The notes under the pieces were generated by a model. It did not search any database. It had not been told where the DNA came from and saw nothing but the letters and a program-made list of their open reading frames with translations. Of a stretch of 64,000 nucleotides of DNA, positions 16,418 to 25,231 are shown piece by piece. Both the position numbers and the translations under genes were made by a program. Source of the stretch: Anaerobium acetethylicum (GTDB lineage: Bacteria > Bacillota > Clostridia > Lachnospirales > Lachnospiraceae); NCBI RefSeq assembly GCF_900096945.1, contig NZ_FMKA01000004.1:124001-188000 (forward strand), written 5' to 3'. Every line of letters begins with the position of its first letter. Position 1 is the first letter of the stretch.

Positions 16418-17899
16418 TTATCTGAAACAAAAAGGAATACGCCCTATGCATACCTCATCACCAATATTCAGTTCCCTGGTCTCATTTGCCTCCAGCCTTG
16501 TGCCATTGAGAAAAGTTCCATTGGTAGAATTTAGGTCTTTTACATAATATTGGTTTCCGTCCCGTGAAAATTCAGCATGCATTCTGCTGACACCTTCGCC
16601 TCTGATGACCCAGTCCGATGCATCCGGCATTTTTCCCAGTATAAACGGGAACTTCTGGACGGGTACTTCTACGCCAAATTCCTTATCCAGCCCAACCAGC
16701 TTCCTCTGCTGCATATTCGGCCTGTATGCAAGCAGCATGGTGTCTCCATATCTTTCGGATACGTCGCTGAAGCCCGAATCGGCAAGTTTTTTTTCATCTT
16801 CTGTGTGCTGATATTTTACGGTGTTCTGACAGTTTCCTGCATCCTGATACTTTCCTGGGTCCGGATGCTTTCCTGGGTCCGGATGCTTTCCTGGGTCCGG
16901 ATGCTTTCCTGGGTCCGCCTGTTTTCCCGTATCCGGTCTGCATTGGGGTTCCAGGCTGTTGCTGATCAGCATCCCATCCCGTCTTTCGCCCCTTTTCTCT
17001 TCCCCAAGATCTATCACCAGATCCTCATATTCCTTTTCCGCTTTCTTCAGCTCTCTTCCCCTGCAGGCGGCAAACACGGCGACGGCGCCGACTACGAGCA
17101 GTGCCGCTCCGGCTTTGACCGGACTGATTTCCACAAAAAAATCCGTTCTGAACATGGCCACATAGCCAGCCGCCGCAATTGCAGCAGCGCCTGCTGCAAT
17201 CTTCACCGGTCTCCAAACAGATTTCTGCGGCGGCCTTTCTCCAGCTACCGGCAGCGTTTTCCTCAGACCGTAATCCTCCTCCCCTGCCGTATCCGTCATA
17301 TCCTCCGGTTCGGGCCGGTCAGCTTCCTCCCGAACTGCTTCCTGATCTTTTCCCATTTTTGTAATTATTTCTCCCATTATGGCGTCCAGGCTGTAGTTCT
17401 CTCCCTTTGTCTTCATATAAAGCTCATAACCAATCATTACCCCGTCCCTGTCGCCGTGGTCAAGCCTTTCAAGAATATATTCCGTCAGCTTATGGAAAGA
17501 GGCTGAGACTTCATTTCCCGAATAGGGGAGATAACAGAAATACAGCTCTCCCGTCCCTATGTTCATATAAATATATTCAGGATCAAGAATCAGGCTGTTG
17601 GCATCGAGCAGATACTCGCTGGCGCTTTCCAGGCCTTTTTTGATGCCCATTATCAGCTTGCCGATGTCCTCAAGGCCAATCATCCTTTTCTCATAAATCC
17701 TGGCTATCGGCTGCTTTGAAGTAATCTCAAAATACAGCTTTATCTTCCCGTCGAGAATTCTGGTGTTGCATTTTAACAGTCCCCCTATTGCATTTACGGT
17801 TATCATCCTGATCTGATAATCGCTCGCGGATATTTCACCATCTATTTCCATGATCAGGTAATTGTTATTCAAGTCCCTCTTAAATTCGATTTCCGGCAT
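16418..17899 (-). CDS. Membrane protein with DUF6382-like N-terminus and C-terminal FHA domain
   Basis: Last gene of the Tad operon. The N-terminal 200 residues resemble the DUF6382 family found with FHA domains in clostridia. Two hydrophobic helices (about 255-300) follow, then a Pro/Lys-rich linker with four PDPGKH-type hexapeptides, then an FHA domain near 405-490 (VSRMHAEFSRD, DLNSTNGTFLNG). FHA domains bind phosphothreonine, so a role in phosphorylation-dependent assembly or control of the pilus is plausible but inferred. The ATG at 17899 follows AGGGGAG; an ATG at 17932 overlaps the upstream gene and has no ribosome binding site. Confidence 0.85.
   Translation of the reverse strand: MPEIEFKRDLNNNYLIMEIDGEISASDYQIRMITVNAIGGLLKCNTRILDGKIKLYFEITSKQPIARIYEKRMIGLEDIGKLIMGIKKGLESASEYLLDANSLILDPEYIYMNIGTGELYFCYLPYSGNEVSASFHKLTEYILERLDHGDRDGVMIGYELYMKTKGENYSLDAIMGEIITKMGKDQEAVREEADRPEPEDMTDTAGEEDYGLRKTLPVAGERPPQKSVWRPVKIAAGAAAIAAAGYVAMFRTDFFVEISPVKAGAALLVVGAVAVFAACRGRELKKAEKEYEDLVIDLGEEKRGERRDGMLISNSLEPQCRPDTGKQADPGKHPDPGKHPDPGKHPDPGKYQDAGNCQNTVKYQHTEDEKKLADSGFSDVSERYGDTMLLAYRPNMQQRKLVGLDKEFGVEVPVQKFPFILGKMPDASDWVIRGEGVSRMHAEFSRDGNQYYVKDLNSTNGTFLNGTRLEANETRELNIGDEVCIGRIPFCFR
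16851..16922 (-). repeat. Four tandem 18-bp repeats inside the FHA gene
   Basis: Four consecutive 18-bp units (TTTCCTGGGTCCGGATGC on plus, the last diverged) encode the PDPGKH linker repeats. In-frame slippage would change only linker length. Confidence 0.9.
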
Positions 17900-17924
17900 A
17901 TGTTCTCCCCTGCCTTCCCATAAT

Positions 17925-18383
17925 TTATTCATCAGCCAATTTCATTATTTTCCTGCAATCTCTTATAAATGCTGTCGGCTCCCTGATTTCAACCCTTTTT
18001 TCAGCCCTGATACGGGGCATCTCCTTCTCACTCAGAATACCTGTTATCATGCCTGTCGGAATATGGAATTCGCCGTCACAGACCACCTTTACGGCGCCTT
18101 CTTCCACTCGGGCCGTCACCTTAACGTTTCTTGCAGCCAGAAGCCTGTGCTCCATAAATTCCACCGCCATATTCCTGGCTCCGGCAGCCATAAGGTCTTT
18201 ATCGCCCTCACCCGCCTGGCTCCCCCGCAGGGCTGCCTTATATGCAATTCCGTTCAGCACGGTCCTGTCATGCAGATAGAAAGCAGAATAGATCACGATT
18301 GCAACGGCCGCAATGACAACCGGCATGATCATGGCCGCTTCTACGGTACAGCTTCCTTTCATACCTGCGGTTCCTGTCTTCAT
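17925..18383 (-). CDS. tadE: TadE-like pseudopilin
   Basis: 152-residue pilus protein. Residues 8-40 have the class III pseudopilin pattern GSCTVEAAMIMPVVIAAVAI, i.e. a short polar leader, a Glu at +5-like position and a hydrophobic helix. A soluble extracytoplasmic part follows. A GTG at 18392 is in frame but sits within the GGAGGTGAT ribosome binding site, so the ATG at 18383 is the start. It begins five bases after the stop of the prepilin peptidase that probably processes it. Confidence 0.85.
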   Translation of the reverse strand: MKTGTAGMKGSCTVEAAMIMPVVIAAVAIVIYSAFYLHDRTVLNGIAYKAALRGSQAGEGDKDLMAAGARNMAVEFMEHRLLAARNVKVTARVEEGAVKVVCDGEFHIPTGMITGILSEKEMPRIRAEKRVEIREPTAFIRDCRKIMKLADE

Positions 18384-18388
18384 ATCAA

Positions 18389-18826
18389 TCACCTCCCCTG
18401 GAAAAACATGGTTCCCAAAAACGCCAGGAACAGGAACGGGATGAAGGGCACTTCCTTTTTCCGCCCTGCCCGTCTGACAGCCAGAAGAAAAATCGAATAA
18501 GCTGCCGCCAGAAACAGCCCTCCTGCAAGAAGTTCGACGTTCCGGGCAAACCCCAGATACAGGCCTGCTACGGCAAGCACAAGCCCATCACCCAGTCCTA
18601 CCGCTCCTCCGGTTGCCAGGCTTATTCCGATCATGACTGCTCCGATTCCTATTCCACCCAGAATTCCGGGAAGGCTGCTTCCGCCATACAGGACAAGACC
18701 TGCGATGCCTGTAATTCCAAATACAGCCAGTACCGCCAGAAACACCCTCCTGGTTTTGATGTCTGTTGCCGTGCAGATTGCAAGGAAGCTTCCCACACAT
18801 ATATGGTTGAAAAGCGTTTTATCCAT
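18389..18826 (-). CDS. A24-type prepilin peptidase, second copy in the Tad operon
   Basis: 145-residue integral membrane aspartic protease of the TadV/CpaA type. The two catalytic aspartates are in TATDIKTRR near 21 and GLGDG near 78. The usual GxGDxK motif is altered: the Lys position is not conserved (GLGDGLVLAVAG). Five to six membrane helices fill the protein. ATG at 18826 follows AAGGAGG. It is the second prepilin peptidase of the locus; the other is the first gene of the operon at 26757. Confidence 0.85.
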   Translation of the reverse strand: MDKTLFNHICVGSFLAICTATDIKTRRVFLAVLAVFGITGIAGLVLYGGSSLPGILGGIGIGAVMIGISLATGGAVGLGDGLVLAVAGLYLGFARNVELLAGGLFLAAAYSIFLLAVRRAGRKKEVPFIPFLFLAFLGTMFFQGR

Positions 18827-18847
18827 TCCTTTACCTCCTTTTCCCCT

Positions 18848-19852
18848 CTATCCTCCACATCTCGAACATGGTCTCCTGCCGCCCACCTCTGAAATCGGAA
18901 TGGCGATTATCCCCCTTTTCAGCCCGCTACAATCAAGCGAAAGGTGGTAACAGTCCCCCTGATCCGTAATGTATACCATCCCGGGGATGCGGACTTTCTT
19001 TTTGCAGATTTCGCAGCTCAGGTACCTGCTTCCGTCGGCATTTCTCATATCTGCGATTCCGGACTCAGGGACCTGCCTTATGGAAAGCTTCAGATGGGTG
19101 CAGGCGGGATTCCGATGATATACGGTTCCCGTCCTTGTTATATAAACGATTTCTTCCCTGCTTCCGGCATTTCCTGATCCGCCTTCGTATCCAGTCCATG
19201 CCCTTACCCTTGCCCGCTGTACAACAGGAATTCCGGGAACCCCGAAGGAAAAGAAAGGCAGCCTGATCTCATACTCTGCGATCAGGTCTATCTCGTCGCT
19301 TTCCCCCATAAACACAGAGCGTGCCAGACTGATTCCGCTGCTTCCTCCCACTATACAGGAACTGTTCAGATAATCCTTTCCCAGCTCCGATACGATCCTG
19401 TTTTTCACATAGATGTCTCCCATGACCGATGCGGCAATTCCTCCTGCCTTCCCCTGTTCAGTTCCAAGTCCTGCCGCATGTTCTACCGCATATCCGTACT
19501 CCGCCATTTCCCGCCCTGTCTGACAGAGCACCGAACCGATGTCTGTCTGGAGCCTCATGATTTCCATGAAGTACATGATTGTGAACATGGCAAACAGGAA
19601 GAGAGGAAGGGCGCAGGCAGCCTCGACAGTCAGGCTTCCCCTGCAGCTCTGTTTTGCCTCTCCTCCGCCCGTGAACGGGGTGAATAGCGATGTCCTTACT
19701 TTCTTGTTCCCGATATATCCATTCATTGGGGTAAATGGGATAAGATGTGTCCGGAGAGAGTCCTGCATATTCTTTTTGTATGGTTGATAGTTTCTATTCC
19801 TTAATACTTTTTTTGCTATTTTTTCCTTTACGGGTCCTTTATGTAAGGACAT
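18848..19852 (-). CDS. TadE-like pseudopilin with a duplicated cysteine-rich (Ada-type zinc-binding-like) C-terminus
   Basis: 334 residues. A long basic leader (about 70 residues) precedes the pseudopilin helix RGSLTVEAACALPLFLFAMF. The middle is extracytoplasmic. The last 110 residues hold two copies of a motif: VYITRTGTVYHRNPACTHLK with a later CEIC pair, and VYITDQGDCYHLSLDCSGLK with a later CSRC pair. The spacing Tyr-His-x4-5-Cys ... Cys-x2-Cys resembles the Ada-type or nuclease-associated zinc-binding module. A zinc-ribbon-like tail on a pseudopilin is unusual. ATG at 19852 follows GAGGGGGTGAG. Confidence 0.8.
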   Translation of the reverse strand: MSLHKGPVKEKIAKKVLRNRNYQPYKKNMQDSLRTHLIPFTPMNGYIGNKKVRTSLFTPFTGGGEAKQSCRGSLTVEAACALPLFLFAMFTIMYFMEIMRLQTDIGSVLCQTGREMAEYGYAVEHAAGLGTEQGKAGGIAASVMGDIYVKNRIVSELGKDYLNSSCIVGGSSGISLARSVFMGESDEIDLIAEYEIRLPFFSFGVPGIPVVQRARVRAWTGYEGGSGNAGSREEIVYITRTGTVYHRNPACTHLKLSIRQVPESGIADMRNADGSRYLSCEICKKKVRIPGMVYITDQGDCYHLSLDCSGLKRGIIAIPISEVGGRRPCSRCGG

Positions 19853-19881
19853 CGCTACTCACCCCCTCGCCTCTGATTTCC

Positions 19882-21393
19882 TCAATAAGAATAGCTTTTT
19901 TCAATGCTGAAATAATATCCGTCTTCAAGATACTGCTGGCTTTTCATGAACGGAAAGGAAAAAAACAGGCTTTCCGCCTTCCAAGTCATGGATACGGCTG
20001 CTCCGGCAATGCAGTTCTCCATCCGCAGCCCCTCCGCTCCTTCTTCCATCTGGAGTTCCTTTTCTATAATATCCAGGCATCTCATGGGCTTTTCGTCTCC
20101 CGATCCGGCATAGAGCAGCACCCTGAGATAATCCTCATAGCCAGGTGCGGAACTGTCTCCGTTTCCCTGCCTGTCGAGATGCTTCTGAAGCTGCGGAAGA
20201 TTTTCCAGGCTGAGCTGCCAGTCCTTTGCAGTCTTAATGAACGGAAGTCGTCCGCCTGACAGCAGATACCTGACATCGATTATGCTCTCCCCATATGCCC
20301 ATGCCAGCAGGATCGACATCTGTACCGCCTTGATGAGAGGAGGCATACCGGTATATCCTGCAAGGGCAGCCGCCATTGCATATGCCTCGCTGCATTTCGC
20401 GCTGTCACCCATCAGATAAAGGAAGTTTGCCCCTTCCCTCATCAGAAGGAGCCTCTGGGTAGTTCCCTCCAGGTTCCTGATGTCGCTGTCCTTTCCCATC
20501 AGTACATATTCAGCCTCATAATCCAGCACACCCCCCGCGGGTGTATCCAGGGCTGATGGAAATTTTTCCAGAATATATTCATCGAACAGGAGCTCTGTTA
20601 TTTTCTGGCTGGTTTCATTGTCTTCTTCAAGGGGGATTTCCTCTTTCTGGAACTTCCTCCTGGAAGGTGCATCTGTAAGGGTTATTTTTTTGTTCGATAC
20701 CTGTTCCGGATGTTTCAGCACCAGGTTGAGGATGCTCGTTTTCTTCAGCTCTTCGATTGCAGCCGAAGGGTCTTCTGTCTCCCCGGCGCTTTTGTCAGGC
20801 AGGCTTTCGGCTTCTTTCTCAAGGGTTTTCCTGTCCTGCCTGTTCTCCCTGCTTTTTTCCGTGAATGTCTGTCCTCCGCTGTCGGTGCCGCCGGTGATCC
20901 GAAGCATGTCAAAAAGCCATGTCAGCTTATCTATTCCGGTCCTGTCCTTCATATATGCGACTGCCTGCTCCCTGAAAACCGCTCCCCCGTAATCGGTAGC
21001 CCGCATAATTCCGGAAACAGCCACCTTTTCAGGCCGCGCCCTCCACAAATCGGCATTCTCCTGATGAATCTCTCCTTTTTCCGGCATATAGTTATATTCC
21101 ATATAGCTTCTTAAACGCGTCCCCATATTCTCCCGGACAAGAGCACTCCCCCCGCAGGCACCATCCACAAAGAAAAGATCATATTTTTCAAGCAGCCCTC
21201 TGTCGTATTCTGCAAAGATCGAATCCAGCCCCATGTCTGTTATGTTCTCTATCTGGATTTTGACCGCCTGTATTCTTGCCGCTTCAGCCGCAGTCAGTAT
21301 CAGCGACAGAACCAGAACCATGATCAGGGATAAAAAAATCGTTATCTGCCCGCAGAATCCGGCCTTTTCTGAATTTCCCCTTACAGTATGCAT
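19882..21393 (-). CDS. Tad-locus membrane-anchored protein, DUF5702-like
   Basis: 503 residues. The N-terminus GQITIFLSLIMVLVLSLILTAAEAARIQAVKIQ is a pilin-like membrane helix followed by a segment typical of the DUF5702 family that accompanies clostridial Tad loci. The rest is predicted extracytoplasmic, with a polar low-conservation stretch near 165-230. It probably belongs to the pilus or its tip/anchor as a minor pseudopilin, by position rather than by direct evidence. It starts 13 bp after the Flp1-like pilin gene. Confidence 0.75.
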   Translation of the reverse strand: MHTVRGNSEKAGFCGQITIFLSLIMVLVLSLILTAAEAARIQAVKIQIENITDMGLDSIFAEYDRGLLEKYDLFFVDGACGGSALVRENMGTRLRSYMEYNYMPEKGEIHQENADLWRARPEKVAVSGIMRATDYGGAVFREQAVAYMKDRTGIDKLTWLFDMLRITGGTDSGGQTFTEKSRENRQDRKTLEKEAESLPDKSAGETEDPSAAIEELKKTSILNLVLKHPEQVSNKKITLTDAPSRRKFQKEEIPLEEDNETSQKITELLFDEYILEKFPSALDTPAGGVLDYEAEYVLMGKDSDIRNLEGTTQRLLLMREGANFLYLMGDSAKCSEAYAMAAALAGYTGMPPLIKAVQMSILLAWAYGESIIDVRYLLSGGRLPFIKTAKDWQLSLENLPQLQKHLDRQGNGDSSAPGYEDYLRVLLYAGSGDEKPMRCLDIIEKELQMEEGAEGLRMENCIAGAAVSMTWKAESLFFSFPFMKSQQYLEDGYYFSIEKSYSY

Positions 21394-21406
21394 GTTTCCA
21401 CCCCTT

Positions 21407-21574
21407 CTAGATGCTGTTGCTCTGGCTGATGATCTTGCTGAAAAGACTGTTTACAAGCGTTGTCAGCTGTTTTTTGAAAATAACAACCAGGCCGATCAGC
21501 ACCACCAGGATCAGAATTACCTCTACCACTCCTATTGCGTCCTCTTCTTTTAAAAATGCCTTTATCTGGTTCAT
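21407..21574 (-). CDS. Flp1-like pilin (55 aa)
   Basis: Small pilin candidate. The product begins MNQIKAFLKEEDAIGVVEVI, followed by a hydrophobic helix (LILVVLIGLVVIFKK) and an amphipathic tail ending SQSNSI. The acidic residue before the helix and the size fit the Flp1-like family, the major subunit of Tad pili in clostridia. ATG at 21574 is preceded by a very strong AAAGGAGGTGG. It lies 18 bp after tadC and 13 bp before the DUF5702-like gene. Confidence 0.85.
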   Translation of the reverse strand: MNQIKAFLKEEDAIGVVEVILILVVLIGLVVIFKKQLTTLVNSLFSKIISQSNSI

Positions 21575-21592
21575 GTTTTCCACCTCCTTTCC

Positions 21593-23080
21593 CTATATGC
21601 TGAATGACATCAGGGAGGGAAAGACCACTATGATGAGTACGATGACCAGCATCAGGAACATCGGAATAAGCAGTTTGGTTCCCGCCTCTTCCCCGATCCG
21701 CTTTGCCTGGTTTTTCCTCTCATCAAAAGCATCGTCTGCCTCTGCACCCAGCATCTCTGCCAGTCCCCTCGATCCCTTTTTCATATTCTGTATGAGAAGG
21801 GTGCTTAGCTTCAGATACCTGTGGATTTTACACCTTTTCCCGAAATTGTCATATGCCCTGCTCTCCGGGATTCCTCCCTGGATTTCATAATAGGTCACGA
21901 GCATCTCCTCGTATGCATAGCGGAAGGCCACTGGGTCGTTCACTGCTTTCTCCCGGTAGTCCGTTGCAACTTTCTGCCATGCCGCCTTGATCGTCATTCC
22001 CGCCCCCAGAAGAAGGGTCAGTTTGCTGACAATATCCGGGTAGTCTATCATCATCTGCCTCTTCCGTTTTTCCGTCCTGCCGTGCAGTTCCCTGTCCCTT
22101 GCTGCAAATATGGCGGCTCCCGCAAGTACTCCCGCAAACATGATAAATGGACTGTGGTTCTCCACTTTTTCCTTCCAGGTTATCTTCCTGCTGTCAATCT
22201 CCTCCGGAAGCTTCAACGTCGTTTCCGTGCTGCTGTTTTCCTTCTCCACCCTCAGTTCCCTGTTTATCTTCCACAGCAGTTCTTCTGTTTCGCTTTTGAA
22301 TCCCGGAAATATCTTCACATATGTCGAATATTCTCTTTCCTGGTCTTCGCATTTCAGCAGGGCAGTAAGCTTCACCAGGGTCCCCTCTTCTTCTGCTTTC
22401 TCTTCCACGATATGGCCATCGGCAGCTACCAGGCTGCAGTTGTCCGTTTCCCAGGATATGGTGACGGGCCTTCCGGGAATTGCGGATATAAAATTCAGAC
22501 TATTCCTTACCTCCTCCTTCGACGAGTTTTCTCCAAGCACGAGCTCATCCACTTCCCCCTCTGCATGCTCCAGTTCCTGCTCCGCTTCCTCTTTTGTATA
22601 CCGCCTCTCATCCAGCGCAATGCTCAAAGGCGCTTCCGCCATTTTCCCCTCTACGCTCACGTAATAATCCTTTTCCACGGTTCCCCCGCCATACTCATTC
22701 CTTTCCATGATGCCTTCCATGCCAGGATATGCCAGGCATGCTGCTCCTGCCAGGAGTGCAAGCAGATTGCTGGCAAACAGGACGGTCAGAACGATGGCTG
22801 CTTTCGATCTGTAGTAGCCTTCCAGCCGGGCATTTCCTCTTCCGGCAGGATCCAGCAGCCTGAGGTCTTCTGCCACCTGTTCATTGAAAATCACCTCCTT
22901 CAGTTTCCTGGATGCCCGGCTCCGTTCCATGGCCGCCGGCATTCTGTCCATCATCCATGCCGCCAGCCTGTCGAAGGCTGCCGATACCCCTTTCTGATCA
23001 GTGCTGTATTTCCGGACTCCGGTTCCTGTGTAGACGAATCCGGCAGTGAACAGAAACAGGATTACAAGATTTATGAACAA
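21593..23080 (-). CDS. tadC: TadC-like pilus platform protein with an inserted Ig-like domain
   Basis: 495 residues, where TadC proteins are usually about 300. The C-terminal 170 residues are the T2SSF domain (PDIVSKLTLLLGAGMTIKAAW, then GSRGLAEMLGAEADDAFDERK) ending in a membrane helix. N-terminal and middle membrane helices lie near 1-20, 95-118 and 310-325. Between the last two is a domain of about 180 residues with the pattern VTISWETDNCSLVAADGHIV, resembling atrophied bacterial Ig-like domains, probably outside the membrane. Start is TTG at 23080 with GGGGGAGG upstream. Confidence 0.82.
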   Translation of the reverse strand: MFINLVILFLFTAGFVYTGTGVRKYSTDQKGVSAAFDRLAAWMMDRMPAAMERSRASRKLKEVIFNEQVAEDLRLLDPAGRGNARLEGYYRSKAAIVLTVLFASNLLALLAGAACLAYPGMEGIMERNEYGGGTVEKDYYVSVEGKMAEAPLSIALDERRYTKEEAEQELEHAEGEVDELVLGENSSKEEVRNSLNFISAIPGRPVTISWETDNCSLVAADGHIVEEKAEEEGTLVKLTALLKCEDQEREYSTYVKIFPGFKSETEELLWKINRELRVEKENSSTETTLKLPEEIDSRKITWKEKVENHSPFIMFAGVLAGAAIFAARDRELHGRTEKRKRQMMIDYPDIVSKLTLLLGAGMTIKAAWQKVATDYREKAVNDPVAFRYAYEEMLVTYYEIQGGIPESRAYDNFGKRCKIHRYLKLSTLLIQNMKKGSRGLAEMLGAEADDAFDERKNQAKRIGEEAGTKLLIPMFLMLVIVLIIVVFPSLMSFSI

Positions 23081-23098
23081 TGGCCTCCCCCTTTCTCT

Positions 23099-23917
23099 CT
23101 AAACTTCGATTCCCGTTATTTTACCCGCTATGAAAACAGAGCATATGTAGATGACGAGGCATATGGTCATGACGACAGCCCCCGTAACGTTTCCATAGAG
23201 AATTTCCATGAACTCCGGATTGCTCATCTTCATATAGAAAATTATGAAAAACGGGATATAGCTCATAATCTTCTGTTCGAACTGCTTTTCCATCATCGTC
23301 GTCACTATTTCCCTCTGTACCTCTGCCTTCTGGCTGATTCTGGAAGCGGTTGACCTGATGATCATGATCAGATCGCCTCCGCTGCGCTTTGCAGTGGCAA
23401 ATACCTCCGCAAAGCTTTTTATGTCTTCCAGCCCGCTCCGCTCTGCAAGATCCAGCAGCAGCTTTTCCACAGTCACATTCATTTCAATCTGGCCTGCCAT
23501 ATACCTGAATTCCCTGGTGATTGTCCGGTCGTCTCCGTATATGAGCCTCAGGTCCGCCAGCGCCTCACGGAATGCGTTCTCGACGGAATATCCGGCCCCG
23601 AGGGCTGCCGAAAGCGCCATAATCCCCTCCCTGAATTCATAGTTGAGCTCCCTGAGCCTGACGTCCCTGAGTTCCGCCTTCTTTCTCTTCAGGAAGAACG
23701 GAACGTATGGCAGAAGAAACACCATCGCAATCAAAGAATGGTAAAATATATATCCCACAAAGGCCGCTGTTCCGATGCCCTGGATGGTGTAAACCATCAG
23801 TTCCCTTTCTGTAAGCCTGTAGTTCCTGTAGTCCACGGCTCTGCCTCCTGCCTGCTTGTCCGGTGCCGCCCTTTTACAGGGTACAAATCCCCTGATTTTT
23901 TCCTGTATTTTCTTCAT
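23099..23917 (-). CDS. tadB: TadB-like pilus assembly platform protein
   Basis: 272-residue inner-membrane protein of the T2SSF family, forming with TadC the platform on which the TadA ATPase acts. The T2SSF core is ELNYEFREGIMALSAALGAGYSVENAF near 88-114 and FAEVFATAKRSGGDLIMII near 170-188. Membrane helices lie near 45-80 and at the C-terminus (220-270). ATG at 23917 follows GGGAGG. Confidence 0.88.
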   Translation of the reverse strand: MKKIQEKIRGFVPCKRAAPDKQAGGRAVDYRNYRLTERELMVYTIQGIGTAAFVGYIFYHSLIAMVFLLPYVPFFLKRKKAELRDVRLRELNYEFREGIMALSAALGAGYSVENAFREALADLRLIYGDDRTITREFRYMAGQIEMNVTVEKLLLDLAERSGLEDIKSFAEVFATAKRSGGDLIMIIRSTASRISQKAEVQREIVTTMMEKQFEQKIMSYIPFFIIFYMKMSNPEFMEILYGNVTGAVVMTICLVIYICSVFIAGKITGIEV

Positions 23918-23952
23918 TTCAATCCTCCCGGTTCTTGTCTGGCCTTTCCTGC

Positions 23953-25215
23953 TTACTCTGCAAAGAAAGTGCTGTTCTCTCCTGGCTCCTCCTGCTCCAT
24001 GCCGGCCATTCTCAGCTTATGCCTGTGATAAAGGCTGTTCCTTTTCTCCAGAATTCCGGATATCCTTCCATCTTCGTCCTCCCCTTCCTCCCGAAAGCTG
24101 TACAGCGGCTTCGTGATGATCTCCCCATCCTCATAGCCGATGATTTCCGTGATTTCAAGGACTCTACGGCTTCTGTCCCTGAGCCTTCCCAGATGCACGA
24201 TTATGTCAATTCCTGAGGCGATCTGCCTCCGGATGGCCGTCACAGGAAGTTCCATCCCCATGAGCACCATGGTCTCAAGCCGGCTCAGCATATCTCCCGG
24301 GCTGTTTGCGTGTCCCGTACTAAGTGACCCGTCATGCCCGGTGTTCAGCGACTGCAGCATATCCAGCGCCTCCCCGCCCCTGACCTCCCCAACGATAATG
24401 CGGTCCGGCCTCATACGAAGGGAAGATTTTATAAGATCCCTTATGCTTATCTCGTTTCTTCCCTCGACGTTTGCGTTCCTCACCTCCAGCCTGACCAGGT
24501 TCGCAACTCCTTTGATCTGCAGCTCGCAGGAATCTTCAATTGTTATGACGCGGCTGTCCTTTGGTATGTAATCGGAAAGGGCATTGAGGAAGGTCGTCTT
24601 GCCCGATCCTGTTCCCCCGCTTATGAATATGTTATACCCCGCCTCCACCAGCTTTCCCAGAAACGCAGCCGCTTCTTCCGAAACTGCTCCCCATCCGATG
24701 AGGTCGGCCATCTGCACCGGCCTCTCCGGAAATCTTCGGATCGTGACAATAGGTCCGTTCAGCGCTACCGGGTAAAGGACTATATTTACCCTGGAGCCGT
24801 TCTCGAGCCTTGCGTCTACTATGGGCGAGGATTCGTTTACCATCCTGTTGGATTTTGATACGATCTGCTGAATCACATCCTCGAGTTTCTGCCTTGATGA
24901 GAACCTTTTTCCCCACATGCTTATTTTTCCCTGTCTCTCAAGAAAAATGCTTTCGGTCCCGTTGACCATGATTTCCGTCACAGAAGGATCATCGACCAGC
25001 TCCTGGAGCATGTCCAGCTTCCTCAGAGAGTTGAAAAGCTCCGTCCTCAGCTCACTTTTCACTCCTAAGCTGATGCGGCTCTCCCTGCTTCGTTCCACGA
25101 TAAGGGTATCTATTATCTCCAGAATCTCTGCGTCTGGTATTTCCCTCGTGAGGTCTATTCTCTCGTGTACCCGCTGCTGCAGGCTCAGGAGAATTTTCTG
25201 CCTGTCTTCTTCCAT
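23953..25215 (-). CDS. tadA: TadA/CpaF-type secretion ATPase
   Basis: 420-residue hexameric ATPase of the type II/IV secretion superfamily that powers pilus extension. Walker A is GGTGSGKTT near 205; the Walker B region is RPDRIIVGEVRGGEALDML near 268; SLNTGHDGSLSTGHANSP is the His box. The N-terminal VTEIMVNG segment is typical for CpaF. An upstream in-frame ATG at 25248 lies inside the previous gene and lacks a ribosome binding site; the ATG at 25215 has AAGGTG seven bases upstream. Confidence 0.95.
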   Translation of the reverse strand: MEEDRQKILLSLQQRVHERIDLTREIPDAEILEIIDTLIVERSRESRISLGVKSELRTELFNSLRKLDMLQELVDDPSVTEIMVNGTESIFLERQGKISMWGKRFSSRQKLEDVIQQIVSKSNRMVNESSPIVDARLENGSRVNIVLYPVALNGPIVTIRRFPERPVQMADLIGWGAVSEEAAAFLGKLVEAGYNIFISGGTGSGKTTFLNALSDYIPKDSRVITIEDSCELQIKGVANLVRLEVRNANVEGRNEISIRDLIKSSLRMRPDRIIVGEVRGGEALDMLQSLNTGHDGSLSTGHANSPGDMLSRLETMVLMGMELPVTAIRRQIASGIDIIVHLGRLRDRSRRVLEITEIIGYEDGEIITKPLYSFREEGEDEDGRISGILEKRNSLYHRHKLRMAGMEQEEPGENSTFFAE

Positions 25216-25231
25216 TTCTGCACCTTCCCTG

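Noticed and set aside
21811-23353. 510-codon plus-strand frame opposite tadB and tadC
   Set aside because: Its codons mirror the two well-supported T2SSF genes; composition (many His, Cys, Phe) is typical of an antisense shadow.
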